A stretch of DNA of 58,797 nt from Chara braunii (GCA_003427395.1 BFEA01000065.1:3380002-3438798), one strand, 5' to 3'; positions 34,094-44,783 are shown, counted from the first letter of the stretch. Numbers and translations: made by a program. Notes: generated by a model from the sequence alone, not told the origin.

Positions 34094-34625
34094 TTTTTTT
34101 TTTTTTTTTTTTTTTTTTCAANAAGGCCCTTGTGCAAGGCCTCTATCCCGGTGGTGGTAAGAGAACCACCGGGATTGAGGCTTTGTCAGGCGGGCCGCTC
34201 CATCTATTGGTGGGGAGCATCACCTGCTGGANACTGGGTCCAGCGTCCCTTAAATAACACATTGACTTACATTACATCATTGGAAGTGACGCCATTGCTG
34301 GAAACCGGGTCCAGCGTCCCATATCATTTAATTCTACCAACCTACCACGCAGCGGGCCTAGCTAATGGGGGGGGGGGCACTGGGGGGCACCAGTGCAGCC
34401 CCCTCCTCATGCGAACCCCTGCCAGCCACCATCCAATCCTCAGGGCGTCTATCGAATCCGTCTGTTGGAAAATCAGCAAAAAGGATAGGAGAAAGAGGAG
34501 AAACAGAAAGAACCGAAGAAGTGCCAACTATTGCTGGAAACCGGGTCCAGCGTCCCTTGAATACATTATTGCAGTACATCATTGAGAGTGACGCCAATGT
34601 GCTGGAAACCGGGTCCAGCGTCCCA
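34094..34625 (-). repeat. LINE 'A' 3' tail with four hairpin-motif copies
   Basis: CTGGACCCGGTTTCCAGC-type motifs occur at about 34587-34622, 34529-34555, 34297-34322 and 34198-34252. Only the last is followed by stem 2 (GCTCCCCACCAATAGATGG), a perfect 11-bp hairpin ATCCCGGTGGT/ACCACCGGGAT at about 34148-34180, and the A-run. The inner spacers share ACATCATTGRRAGTGACGCC, so the tail has been tandemly duplicated. Confidence 0.85.
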
Positions 34626-35015
34626 TACCTGGTCGACTTAACCAAACCATATCTGCAACCAGCGTCCTTTCAACAGCAANAGTGTGCCAGGGACCACCAA
34701 GACAGCCCATCCAACTTCCTCTGAATTCAGCTGGAATGAACTAAGGAGACCAGAGAAAAAAGGAGAGTAACAGAACAGAACTACTAACTAGAAATACACC
34801 GAATGAGCCCCCGACCTGGTCCAAGAACAAAACAGGAGATTTTGCTGACTGAGGCCCAGGCTGTTCAGGCCGAAGTATATTCTGCTACAAGGTCTGTCAC
34901 GCTTTACCGTCTTCCTAGCTCAGTCAGACAACAACCTTTGGCTCTCTAACACGGGAAAATTGGCAAAAAACCTGTGTCCCCCCGCTGCAACTGTGCCCCT
35001 TCTGTCTATCAATCC

Positions 35016-36662
35016 TTACAGGGCTGCGGGCAGTAGAATCTCGGCTAAGGAAAGTGGATGGGGGGGGAAGGGATCCAGGAAATCCTGGGCCGCCCTTAAT
35101 GCCACCCCTGGATCAACATTGGTCCAGTCACGGAAAACCAGCCGGTAATCCCTTTCTATCTCAGGCTCTGGGTCCTCTTGTGGCCCCTGTTCCGTCAGAA
35201 CTTTCCCGGACCACCTGACCTCGGCCACCCATCCCTCCCGTTCCTTCCCCAGCCAGTTTTTGCTGAAGCCAGATATTGCTTTGTGCATGTCCCGCCGGTT
35301 GTGCATTTGATCCAGTTTATCCTTAACGGCTCTCCATTGGGACGCGATTTCATATTGGAATAATGCCCTGATTTGTTCCATAGCTTCTCCCGCCGCCACC
35401 TGCGCTCCTTCTCTCTCAAGGATACATCTCTTCCACCATATGGTCCATAGGACGCTCCTTCTACCTAAGTTGAACATATTCACCACGAAGCTATTCGCCC
35501 GGAATTGCGGGTAGTGCCCTAGGAGTATAGCCCTCCAGTCCCATGGCCACTCCTCATTTGGAACAATATGCTGCCAGATCCTATCCCATGTTCTCCACAA
35601 GAGTACTGACGTCGGACATTGCAGAAAGATATGTTTGATGGTTTCCGTCCGTTTTCCTCCGGGAAAGCCTTGTAGGCATTTGCGGCACCATGGGAGTGCT
35701 TTCCCTTGTTGTTCAAGGCGGGTATGGTCGATGAGCCAGTCGTTAGTAGGTAAGCATCTGTGTTCTATTTGCCATTNGANCGCCGAGATTTTGGCCGGTC
35801 TGCAACCGTACTGTGCAAACCATCGAATAGGCTTAAGCAGGCTTCGGTCAATGTTGAGATGCCGGTACCATCTGTCCTCCACCCTTTCTCGCAGCCTCCT
35901 CTTGGGTCTCAGCATCCGATAGACCGACTTGGTTTTAAGCTTATGTAGAGACAATCTGACTGCCCCCCCTTTCCCTGGCCCAGTACCCTGGGTCCATTTC
36001 CATTCGTCGGGGTCCAGGGGGAGGTCCTCAATCGAGGTTATCGGGCCGTACACCTTGGGTTGACCGTCCTCCTCAATGACCCTGATGCGATAGACCCCTT
36101 TCCTCTCCCTCCATAAAAAGGGTTGTTTGTTCCATTGCAGCCCATCATCCTTTTGGATGGAAAAGATTTCTATTAGTATGTGAGATGGCTCAGTCATGTG
36201 CACCCTCCCAACTTCCTTATTGCGGTCGGGAAGCCCCACCCAGTCCCCCTCTTCCACGCAGGGGCCCTTCCNGAGGGNGGTGTACCAATGGAGGGGGAAG
36301 CCGTCGATAAGATCATTTAGCGCACTCTCCGTAAGATGGCAATATCGCAAGCAGGTACGCATCTGCTCCGTGTTTTTCCAGGTCCTAGTCTCCTGATCCC
36401 ATAAGTCCCCCACTCTCCGTATCCAGTGCTTAACCCATCCCTTCCAAGGAGAGTCTGAGTTGCACCGTATTCTCCCTACGGAGTCCGTTGTTAGGCGGTT
36501 ACCAAAGAGGGGTTGCCTGAATATCTCTTCCCACCTGTCAGGCACAAAACGGTCGGGGGGGGGAGTTTCCGCCAGGTACGTAGAAGACGTACCCAGTGCT
36601 TGTCCGCAGGATCTCCGTTCCTGTATTTCCTGGGTATCTTTCAGTACCTGTCCTCTAACCAC
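35016..36662 (-). pseudogene. LINE 'A' polyprotein, C-terminal region with zf-RVT
   Basis: 548 codons following the reverse transcriptase in another frame. Landmarks: DRWEEIFRQPLFGNRL, WVKHWIRRVGDLWDQ, LPLDPDEWKWTQG, VEDRWYRHLNIDRSLL, WQIEHRCLPTNDW, a Cys/His finger CRKCLQGFPGG...IKHIFLQCP, and VLWTIWWKRC. The region is thought to bind nucleic acid or help RT processivity in plant-type LINEs. Its frame differs from the RT part by one shift near 36650, which may be real decay or a sequencing error. Ambiguous bases lie at 35777-35780 and 36272-36278. Confidence 0.9.
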
Positions 36663-37765
36663 ACCCGGGGGTCTATTTCAGGTGGGGTTTCCGGGGCTAG
36701 GTCCGCCAGTTGGGCCAAGGCTAAGGGAACCCACGGAGATGAAGAGGAGAAAATAATGTGCTGGATCCAGCGAATTGTAAGGGCGTGAAACTGTGTGGCT
36801 GGATCTACGATTCCCAGTCCTCCTCTGTTCTTGGGCTGGATCACTGAATCCCATGCCACCCGACTTATCACGTGGGCCATATTGCTGTCACCTCTCCAGA
36901 GGAAGGCCGCGAGTTGTTGCTTTAGCGCTTTGAGAGCCCCGTCACTCATTGGCCATAGGATGGCTTTGTACCAGAGCGTGGCCAGGATTACATTATTAAT
37001 GACCAGCGCTCTCCCGAAAATTGATGTGTGTTTGTGGTTCCATTTTTCAAACTTGGCTTTCGCTGGTCCAGCCAGCCATTCGTCGTGCGTTACCGGCTTG
37101 CCTTTAGCAGTCATTTGTGCTCCCAGAACTCTCAGGGGGTCATCATGGGGAAGCCACGTGATTCGTGGACTGTCTGGGGGCCTTCCCCCCTGGTGATGCA
37201 TCCACCAACCTACCGTTTTTTTACCCCAATTGATTGTCATATCGGACAACTGACAGAATTTGTTCATGAGGCACTGAATTTCCTGCATGTTGGATTCTGT
37301 CGCTTCCGGCATGATCGTAAGGTCGTCCGCAAACAGGGAACAAATCGGGATTGCGTCCTGCGGGATATTGGCGATCTTAATACGCGTAATATTTCTATTC
37401 TTCCTCAAATTGGCTGATAGTGCTTCCATTATTATCACGAAGAGGTATGGGGCAATTGGGTCCCCTTGCCTTACCGATCGCTGGAGATCGAAGGGTGGTG
37501 CCACTGACCCATTGACCTGGACACAGGTGGTGGCATTTTGGTGTAGGATCTTAACCCAACGTCGGAAAGTCGGACCAAAGTTCATTTTCTCTAGACATTT
37601 ATCCAGGAAGTCCCAATCCACGTGGTCATAGGCTTTTTCGAAATCAATAAAGATAATGGTCGCGTTTGCCCCATTCCGCTGTGCGAGTTGGACCGCCTCT
37701 TTAACCAGCAAAATATTCTCTTGAATATTCGTGCTGGACATGAATCCCGTTTGGGCCGATGACAT
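36641..37765 (-). pseudogene. LINE 'A' reverse transcriptase
   Basis: 374 codons of a non-LTR RT, which reverse-transcribes the LINE RNA from the nicked target. Motifs in order are AQTGFMSSTNIQENILLV, IFIDFEKAYDHVDWDFL (motif A Asp), RQGDPIAPYLFVIIMEAL (motif B), FADDLTIMPEA (catalytic Asp pair), and WLPHDDPLRVLGAQ. The upstream part of the domain (YKKGDKMNIRNYRPITLL) lies in the neighbouring frame at about 37860, so one frameshift near 37740 splits it. All catalytic residues are present. Confidence 0.93.
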
Positions 37766-39581
37766 CTTCCAAAACTTTTGCCATTCGGTTGGCCAGTGCT
37801 TTGGAAAGCATTTTGTAGACCACAGTGAGTAGAGTGATAGGCCTATAATTTCTAATGTTCATTTTATCTCCCTTTTTGTAAAGAAGAGACAGGACGCCTC
37901 TTCCCACAATCTCCCCCATTTCCCCTGCCTCCCATACGCCCTGATAGTATTCCCACAAATCATTGCTCATGTCTGTCCATGTGGCTTCCCAAAATTCTTT
38001 GGGAAAACCATCAATATCGGGGTTTTTTTCTTCCTTCATCTGGAGGAGCACGGTCCATACCTCTTCCTTGGCGAGTGGTATCTCCAGTTCGTCTCGCTGT
38101 TGGGGGGAAATCGAGCGATCCATCGGGGAGAGAAATTCTTGTAATTCCCTGACTCTCGCTTCCCCCTGCGGGGGGGTTGGGATTTGAGAGGTGTACAGCT
38201 GTTTGAAGAATTTCCTAGTGATTAATGTGCAATGTGCAGTGTCAATGGCGATGTTGTTAGAATTTTCTGGGTCAAAGAAAGCTTCGATAATTGTCCGTCG
38301 AGCTCTAGCGGTGGCCATCGAGAAAAATTGGGTGTCCATGGACGCTTCGTGTGTTAGGTGGTGCATTTTCCCTCGGATTCTAATACCTTGCCATCTGTGC
38401 AGTGCAAATTGTAAAAGTTGGTCCTTATCTTGGATAGCTGAGATGAGGCGGTGCTGGTCTTGGGTGGAGGCAGTTGGCTGTAACGACTCTACTTGCTGTT
38501 CCAGGTTCATTAGTTCGTTACGAGTGGTCATTTCTTGGTATTGTCGTAGTGCTGCTTTGGTTTTGGAAAAATCCTTACTTTTCTTTGCGAGGAAGGTTAG
38601 ACCATTGTTAAACCAGATTAGTCGCGAATCGAAAAGGTGTTGCTGCTGCCGCCAGAAGTTCCATTCATGTCTGATCATCTGCGAGAAGGACGTGTCCTTG
38701 AGCAGGGAGGTATTAAGTTTGTAGAAGCCCGGTCCTTGGTCGGGCCTTTTCCTCATAGTCAATACAATGCCGCATGTTTTATGGTCCAGACCGGGGTACG
38801 GGCTACGCGGGAGAATCAGTGCCCATCGCAGTGCCCCTTTTAGATCATTGGATAGCAGGATAAGATCGATTCTGAATTTAGATAAGCGCGCCGGGTCATA
38901 ATCTCGTATACATGTAAAGAGTCGTGTTTGGGGGTGCAGCCGTCGAGAGGTGTCAAAAACCGAAAGCGATTCGCAGAGGTCAGCTATCATTTGTTCGTCC
39001 TCTGCCGCCGCGAAGGAGGGTGATTCCTGGGGTTTCCATCTGTCCAATCCCTTGTCGGGGGTGGCATTGAAATCTCCTGCTAGGACCAGGAGGATACCCT
39101 CTGGGACTAGCATACCGATCTTTCCCAGGAATTCCCTCCTTTCCCCTACTGTGTTGGGAGAGTATATGCAAATGATGCAAAGCAATTCGAGTTCCAACAT
39201 GCCCAGGACTGAGGCCCAACGTCCTTCTTCTTCGTCCACTACCCAGTGGACTGGCTCAAACCTAGAATCAGGAGGGACCCAGATTGCTACCCCCGCTGAG
39301 CCGGGTCTGGTGGCGTGTGCACTTATAGCCGTGTGTGGCCAGATTTGCTTTAGCGCTCTGTTATGTTCCGGGTTGTCTAACAGATGGGTTTCTTGTATGC
39401 AAACAACGTCTGGCCATCGTCTGCCTCCAACACCTTTGAGTTGATCCGAAATCGCTTGGCGCTTTTTAGGTTTACATGATGCCAGTCCATTAACGTTAAT
39501 GGAACGCAGGTCCAGGTCTGCTGATTCGACGCATTTGCGCCATGCCGGGTTCCGGCAGTATAGCGTGTCTAGGTCATCCAT
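37701..39581 (-). pseudogene. LINE 'A' APE-type endonuclease and RT N terminus
   Basis: 626 codons. The endonuclease nicks target DNA to prime reverse transcription. Conserved active-site boxes are all visible: SINVNGL (Asn), CIQETHLL (Glu), VLAGDFNATP (Asp/Asn), FRIDLILLS (Asp) and GLDHKT (Asp-His). A linker and the first RT motifs follow (FPKEFWEATW, LLYKKGDKMNIRNYRPITLL). An upstream 119-codon piece (39655-40014) starting near the LINE 5' end is in another frame and probably belongs to the same or a preceding ORF. Apart from the two frameshifts the protein looks functional. Confidence 0.93.
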
Positions 39582-39654
39582 TTCTTCCTTTCTGATTTCT
39601 AGTTGAATGGATCCCTTAGTGTTGGCTCTTGAGATCTCCGTCCATCGGGGTGTG

Positions 39655-40014
39655 TCATAGCGGGTGCCAATGTTTGAGATCCCATCTGTCCAGGTGTAAT
39701 ACTTTTTCTCGCGCTATGCGACGCAGGCATCGGCACACATTGTCTTCGGACCAAAAGTCGTTGGCTTTAATCTTGGCGCACTGCAGGTCCAGGAGAGCGT
39801 TGTGGCTAAACCATCCTAGATCAGAGGTTTTATTGGGATCAAAGAGTAGATACAAATCATTTCNNGCTATCTGTTCGTTGGACNTTTCAAACCTGAGTCC
39901 TGCCCTCACACCCGGGGAGTAGTGTTTGGGGATGAAGGTAGATATTTGGGCGGAGAAAACTTTGCCTTTTTCCACGCGGTCCTTTTCGTGGAGGGAGAAT
40001 TCCCAGCCATGCAT
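39655..40014 (-). CDS. LINE 'A' 5' open frame, function unknown
   Basis: 119 codons starting MHGWEFSLHEKDRVEKGKVF, 12 bases from the inferred LINE 5' end. No domain recognised. It could be the start of a single long polyprotein shifted from the endonuclease frame, or a remnant of ORF1. Ambiguous bases at 39864-39865 and 39883 make the frame uncertain. Confidence 0.5.
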   Translation of the reverse strand: MHGWEFSLHEKDRVEKGKVFSAQISTFIPKHYSPGVRAGLRFEXSNEQIXXNDLYLLFDPNKTSDLGWFSHNALLDLQCAKIKANDFWSEDNVCRCLRRIAREKVLHLDRWDLKHWHPL

Positions 40015-40039
40015 CGTTACCCCCCCATAGAGCTAAGTC

Positions 40040-40399
40040 ACGATTAGTTACCCGGGGAAGGCCTGGACAACTAGAAGTGCCAATCTCTATGGCTCTCTTA
40101 AGGATACCTACACTGATTGGTTTCTTGGGCGGTAGAGTGTTCCGTGAGTTGGCTAGACAATCTGGTACTTCGAAGAACTCAGAGAACCTGAAAAACACGT
40201 GGCCATCCTGATTTCTGGGGAACACTGCGTCCCTACTGCGGCAGTTGCATTCGCAAGACCCGGACTTTGCCATCAGCCTGTGATTGTGCAGGTTATCCCC
40301 GATAGTTTTCAACTCTGACCAGATGAATCTCATATGAGACACCATGAAATCAGCAACACACTGAGGCTCAAAGCGCCTCCTAATTTCCTTTTTTGCCAC
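40040..40399 (-). pseudogene. Penelope-like protein, segment between GIY-YIG and RT
   Basis: The - strand encodes RRRFEPQCVADFMVSHMRF, a Cys-rich stretch SGSCECNCRSRDAVFPRN, and GTSSCPGLPRVTNRDLAL, where the nested LINE begins. The Cys cluster may be a metal-binding site. The frame is offset from the upstream part (overlap at about 40330-40399). Confidence 0.6.
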
Positions 40400-41458
40400 A
40401 TTGATAACTTCCCGTTTGACAACAGTATCTGAAAATCACACGTGATAGTGACAACTGACAGACAACCAAAGCTGCATTTCATTTTCTGGGCCCTTCCCAC
40501 AACATTATTAAGAATGGCTCTAGTCCTACCATTTTCGAAGGACTCAATACAGTTATACAGAGTGATTAGGGCTTTAATTTTGAAACTGTATAGTAGTTTC
40601 CTGGTCCGAGGCATTTGGAATAGAGAAACCAGAACAATCTTCCTTAGTTGAGAGAGGTTTCTCACCAGCCTAATATGCAGAACGTGAAAAGTACCGCCTT
40701 CCTTGAAAAAAGTCCTAGCATCCTTTAAAAAGACCTTGCAGTCGTCATATTCGACAATCGACCAACCGCACTGTTTCTTTAATTTACCCCAGCCCTCAAA
40801 AAAGTAGTACCCACCCCTCGTCCGAATAGTAGCTGAATAACAATTGGTGGTGACAACTTTCATTAGAGCCGCTCCTAAAGAAAGTGTGACAGATAATCTT
40901 TCGGTAAAGAGAGAACTACCGGATGACACCTCCCAAACCAGAAGGTGATTGCATTCGACGGCCTCGGGACTCCAAAACCCATGCTTTTTCCTAAAAGCTC
41001 GACATTCTCTTCTCCCCTTCTGTTGTGCACACCGTCCGTTTCTTCGTTGTGTATTGAGCGCAGGCGACCATCTGGCAATACAACTCATTTCCACATTTCT
41101 AAGTTCCTTAGCATAAACACTTAGTAATGGAATAGCGACGTAGTTACCCCAACCCTTCACAGCCAGCCCCCTTCTTACGGTTCCTTCTAGTAGAAAACTT
41201 ATTTACCGATGCAATATGCTCCTCCCATCTTTCAGATATACCCCTTGTAGTAGACCTACTATATGTTGCTTTCAGCCAGGGCGACAGTAACACGTACACA
41301 CAGCACCCGTCCCCTTGACATATATCGTAGCCCCCTCGTACTGAGTCAACCCATTGATCGACAAACTTCAACCCCCACCCTATTTGCCCTGCCAACACTA
41401 GCAGTAAGACAAAAAATCTCAGTTTTTCCTCAAGCCACAGTTTTTCCTTCCCTTTCAC
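40330..41458 (-). pseudogene. Penelope-like N-terminal region with GIY-YIG-like nuclease domain
   Basis: In the first frame (41144-41458) the - strand reads CCVYVLLSPWLKATYSRST, then GISERWEEHIASV. This matches the GIY...YIG...RxxxH layout, although YIG has become YSR. In the next frame CIARWSPALNTQRR resembles the ExxLI...P.LN end of the domain. About 230 residues without a recognised motif follow. GIY-YIG nucleases nick DNA for target priming in Penelope-like elements. Here the domain precedes the RT. One frameshift near 41150 and the changed YIG suggest decay. The low similarity means a structure-level check is needed. Confidence 0.6.
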
Positions 41459-41689
41459 ACTCCTTTCATTCCTTAGTTGGCAAAGATCTGTTACTTGTTT
41501 CCACAGCCATTGCTGATCACGGTAGGACTCAAGAAGGATTCTCCTCTTGAGTTATGGTATTTATTCTTGTCCCTATTGCACAACCAACTCGTTTTTGTAT
41601 TTCGCCATCAACACCTTTTGCATGTCCTCCCTGTATTGTCTTCTCCCTCCAGGCCCTGGGTTGGCCACATACTCCCCTCCCTAACCCAA

Positions 41690-43338
41690 TCAAATCCGAG
41701 GAGTGCCGATTCTCACTGCTGACAGACTCCCAGAAACACGCCTCGCGGTACCAGCAATGGAGGCAAAAACCTCAGCCAGTCTCCTAGTCGATCTTCCGGT
41801 AGCCATGGGAGTATCGGCTTGCACCCTCGATGGCCCCGCTTCGTTGTCTGCCTGCCTTCCTACAGGTGTTGTCATACTGCGTGTGACAGGGCGGGTCAAA
41901 GTCGGAGCTTGTTCCCGAAAAACGATACCAGATTCTCTTCGGGTGACTGGGGCAAAAGGAGCCGGTGGAGGAGGGGGAGAAGGAGGAGGGGGAGGGGGAG
42001 GGGGGGAGGAGGGTGGTGTAGGAGACTGCGGGGGTCTAGGATTAGGAGGGCGAGCAAGTGGTGGAGGAGGGGGTCTAGCAGGAGCTGCAGGTGCCGGGGC
42101 AGAAGGCATAACACTAGTCGGATACTGCGGTTGGTGAGGGGGAGTAGGGGGAGGGACTTCAGGTGCAACCGTACGTACATTACGGTAGCGGGGTGGATCC
42201 ATATCCCCACCCACTGCTACACCTTCAAAATTGTTTGGTGGGGCCGCGGCAGTCCCTGCAGTTGACGCAGCCTGGGCAGCAACATCCAGTGGACGAGCAA
42301 TATTCCTTTGCGATGCTTCAATCTTCTCAATCAGTCCAATCACTCGCTCAAACATGAGATTCTGCTGGTTCTGCGCCCGCTCCATCATTTGACTCTGTTG
42401 CGCCTGTGCTCTTTGCACGTTGTCAATATTCATAAGTAGGAGTCCAGCATCAAGAGTGCCGACGTCATTGACACGCTGTCTTGGAGTGGATGGCTGACTT
42501 GTTGGTGCGACCGTGATCTCCTCCTGCCCTCTTTTCTTCCCATTATCAGCCAGGCTTGCAGCTTTATCCCCTTCAACAGCTTCCATGTCCTTTTTTGCTC
42601 CGATCTTCTCCCATTGTTTTTTGTTATCCTCCTCCCTCATTTTCTCCATCTCCTTCATTTTTTCATCCATCATCTTAGCCAGCCTTGCTTCTTTTTCCGC
42701 CTCCCTCCTTTTCTTCCGCTTCCTTCCTCTTTGTCTCTGCTTCTCTCGCAGCCCTCTCCTGCTCCTCTCTCATTCTCCGTTCATTCTCTATTCTACGCTG
42801 CTCTCACAATTCCCTATGGTCGTGAGCCAGCTCCAGAACTAAAGCTAATATCTCTCTTTCAGACGATCGATACCTGGAATTCCACGAATTCCAGCCGGTC
42901 GATCCTTGGTACTCCACAACTTGCCGTGGTTGATAAGGCACCAAAGCATTCGACGTGGAGGCTGAGAAGTCGGATGCTTGGACTGAACCTCTTGATGAAG
43001 AGGAATGTGAGGGGGGTAGAGGTTGAGAGTGAGAGTGAGATTGCAGGGGTGGTAGAGCAAGAGGAGGTGGAGGGGGAGCCAGAGGCGTTGGCAGGACTGA
43101 AGAAGAAGCAGACGGTGGAGGCAAAGGAGGGATGGAGGGTGCATATTGGGGAAGAGTGGCAAGAGGTTGCAAAAAAAACAGGTTGGCCTCGACTTGCCAC
43201 GTGCGCATAGCTTGGTCCTCCAATCGGCCTTCCCGAGACGAATCTCTCATCCCTTCTTGGATACAGGCAGCTTCTTGCCCAGTGTCCATGCCGCCCGCAA
43301 TTAAAGCAGGCACCATATGGGACTTGGCCATCTCCCAT
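41690..43338 (-). pseudogene. Penelope-like element ORF1: CCHC knuckle, Pro-rich, coiled coil
   Basis: On the - strand the 5' part encodes a perfect retroviral-type zinc knuckle, CFNCGRHGHWARSC (CX2CX4HX4C), near 43305. In a second frame come a Pro/Ser-rich segment and YQPRQVVEYQGSTGWNSW. A charged helical stretch then runs through RRIENERRMREEQERAAREA and MMDEKMKEMEKMREEDNKKQ (coiled coil), and a final 190 residues are very rich in PPPP runs. Two or more frameshifts separate these parts. The layout resembles a Gag-like RNA-binding protein. A Gag-like ORF upstream of a GIY-YIG/RT ORF is not a usual Penelope feature, so fusion with another element cannot be excluded. Confidence 0.6.
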
Positions 43339-43458
43339 ACTTCACAGCTGCTTCAAGCCTTTACGTGACGCGTTAGCTGAAGATGGTGACACCGATGAGT
43401 TAAGCCTGGCGTATCCACCACACCGCAATCTACACGGTGGTTAATGCGCTAACGAAGG
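43339..43458 (-). other. Structured leader between pLTR R2 and ORF1
   Basis: GCGTTAGC at about 43370 pairs with GCTAACG at about 43448. CCACCACACCG pairs with CGGTGG inside, giving a branched fold of about 90 bases immediately next to the inner edge of R2. It may be part of the 5' leader of the element RNA. Confidence 0.4.
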
Positions 43459-43627
43459 TCGATGGATGGGCCGACGTGAGAACCACAATTGAACCGCCAA
43501 CTCAGGGACAAGCCCTGCACTCGACCAGTGTTCGATGAAACCAGTCACCTTCAACTCACGAGCAGAAAGAACTCCAGCAATTCACAACACAAAAGAACAG
43601 GCCGTAACTAGGGAAAGGCGGCAGAGG

Positions 43628-43699
<72 letters not shown>

Positions 43700-44254
43700 A
43701 AAGTAGCCCTGAGAACAGAGTAGTGCTGAAGAATTAGGCCCTCGTTAAAATGGACTGAACAACATAGCCTACTTGCGTTGTCCCGACCGGTTTCGGCTTT
43801 GCCGCCAGCTGCAAAGCCATCATCAGGGGACTTGGAGATGCGCTTGAAAAACAGATCGAGAGAGACCTCTTCAAATACGTCATCCTTAGCTGCGTGGGAC
43901 ATATCGTATCACCTTTCCCAACTCCTATTCCACCGCGCGGTACTCGCTTCGTATCACTGAAAACGGGACACATATTCCCTAGCACGTCGAAAACTTCTGC
44001 AGGACACATTTGCAGGTAGCAGTGACCGAGGCGGGAAAGGGGGGAAAACAGGGACTGTCCCGTAGCTTCGAGAGGGGCAAGATGCAGCCAGATAATCCGC
44101 GGGAAATAAGGGTCAGGCATCAAAGAACCTTCCGGGGAAGGAGAGGAAAAGGAGAAAACGAGGTTTGGGGCGTCAGATTTCAGACGGGCGGGAAAGAGAG
44201 GAAAGGGAGGAAGGTGGAGAAGAAAAGAAAAGAAAAGAAGAGAAAAGAAAAGAA

Positions 44255-44334
<80 letters not shown>

Positions 44335-44783
44335 CAAGAAAGAGACAGAGACATAAAGCTGGTCAGAGACGATGAGATGATGAGCTAAGAGTTTTTTTGG
44401 CGGCATCACCACCAGTAGCCAGAGATCGAGATCACGGATATCAGGATCCGCAGCACACAGATAGAGCTGGGCAAGACGAGGGGAGGTGGGACAAGTTCGA
44501 AAAAATATATGCCGCAGGGGTAGGGGAGACGCCGGGAGCCGGAAAGAGGAGACTGCGTGAAAAGCCAGCTAACAAAGTGAGCAGAGGAGCAGCCAACAAA
44601 ACGTCATCACTGCCCTTTGATAATTCCAAACCAGGGTGCTATACTGTGGCCAACCCCCAGGGAGATATGCTGCCGAAGAGATCCGTCATGCTTAGCCAAG
44701 ACCGTTCCTTCCGGGCTCCGTTTGAACTGGCCATTTCGGATAGGGTCCAAGACCCAGTTCAAAAATATCAGCCCATCCATCGA
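43459..44783 (-). repeat. pLTR R2 (5' copy) with terminal inverted 13-mers
   Basis: 1,325 bp, direct repeat of R1 with the same ends TCGATGGATGGGC and GCCCATCCATCGA. It has (GA)n tracts at about 43633-43695 and 44257-44331. The hammerhead at 43780-43831 is intact by inspection. In - strand reading it is upstream of ORF1. It is slightly diverged from R1 (scattered substitutions), so the insertion is not very recent. Confidence 0.9.
43780..43831 (-). ncRNA. Hammerhead ribozyme, type I, apparently intact (5' pLTR)
   Basis: On the - strand: helix I GTCCC (43831-43827); core CTGATGA (43826-43820); one extra U; stem II GGCTTTGC/GCAAAGCC, 8 bp with an eight-base loop AGCTGGCG; core GAAA; minimal helix III of AC/GT with a two-base loop; cleavage triplet GTC (43787-43785); and GGGAC (43784-43780) closing helix I. 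Cleavage is expected between 43785 and 43784. A type I fold with a tiny helix III is the form known from Penelope-like elements, where it probably processes tandem or read-through transcripts. The extra U between the core and stem II departs from the textbook consensus. Confidence 0.88.

Larger units (their letters stand above)
34094..40025 (-). mobile_element. LINE 'A', near full length, nested in the Penelope-like element, with 14-bp TSD
   Basis: A 5.9-kb non-LTR retrotransposon on the - strand. The A-run (T-run 34094-34119) is its 3' end. CATAGAGCTAAGTC flanks it at 34080-34093 and 40026-40039. It encodes an APE-type endonuclease, a reverse transcriptase with FADD, and a C-terminal zinc-finger region. 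The 3' untranslated part has four copies of the hairpin motif. Only two frameshifts and a few ambiguous bases break the reading frame, so this is the youngest-looking LINE here and the likely type copy of the family. Confidence 0.95.

Noticed and set aside
41703-42265. Gly-rich frames on the + strand opposite the Pro-rich ORF1
   Set aside because: They are the mirror image of CCN-rich Pro codons on the - strand. The - strand reading contains a charged coiled coil and follows a zinc knuckle, so it is the coding one.
43370-43455. Second hammerhead on the + strand (CTGAAGATGGTGACACCGATGAG)
   Set aside because: It has CTGAAGA and a GGTG/CACC stem but GATG in place of GAAA, and no cleavage triplet in the right position. 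Kept only as a structured leader.
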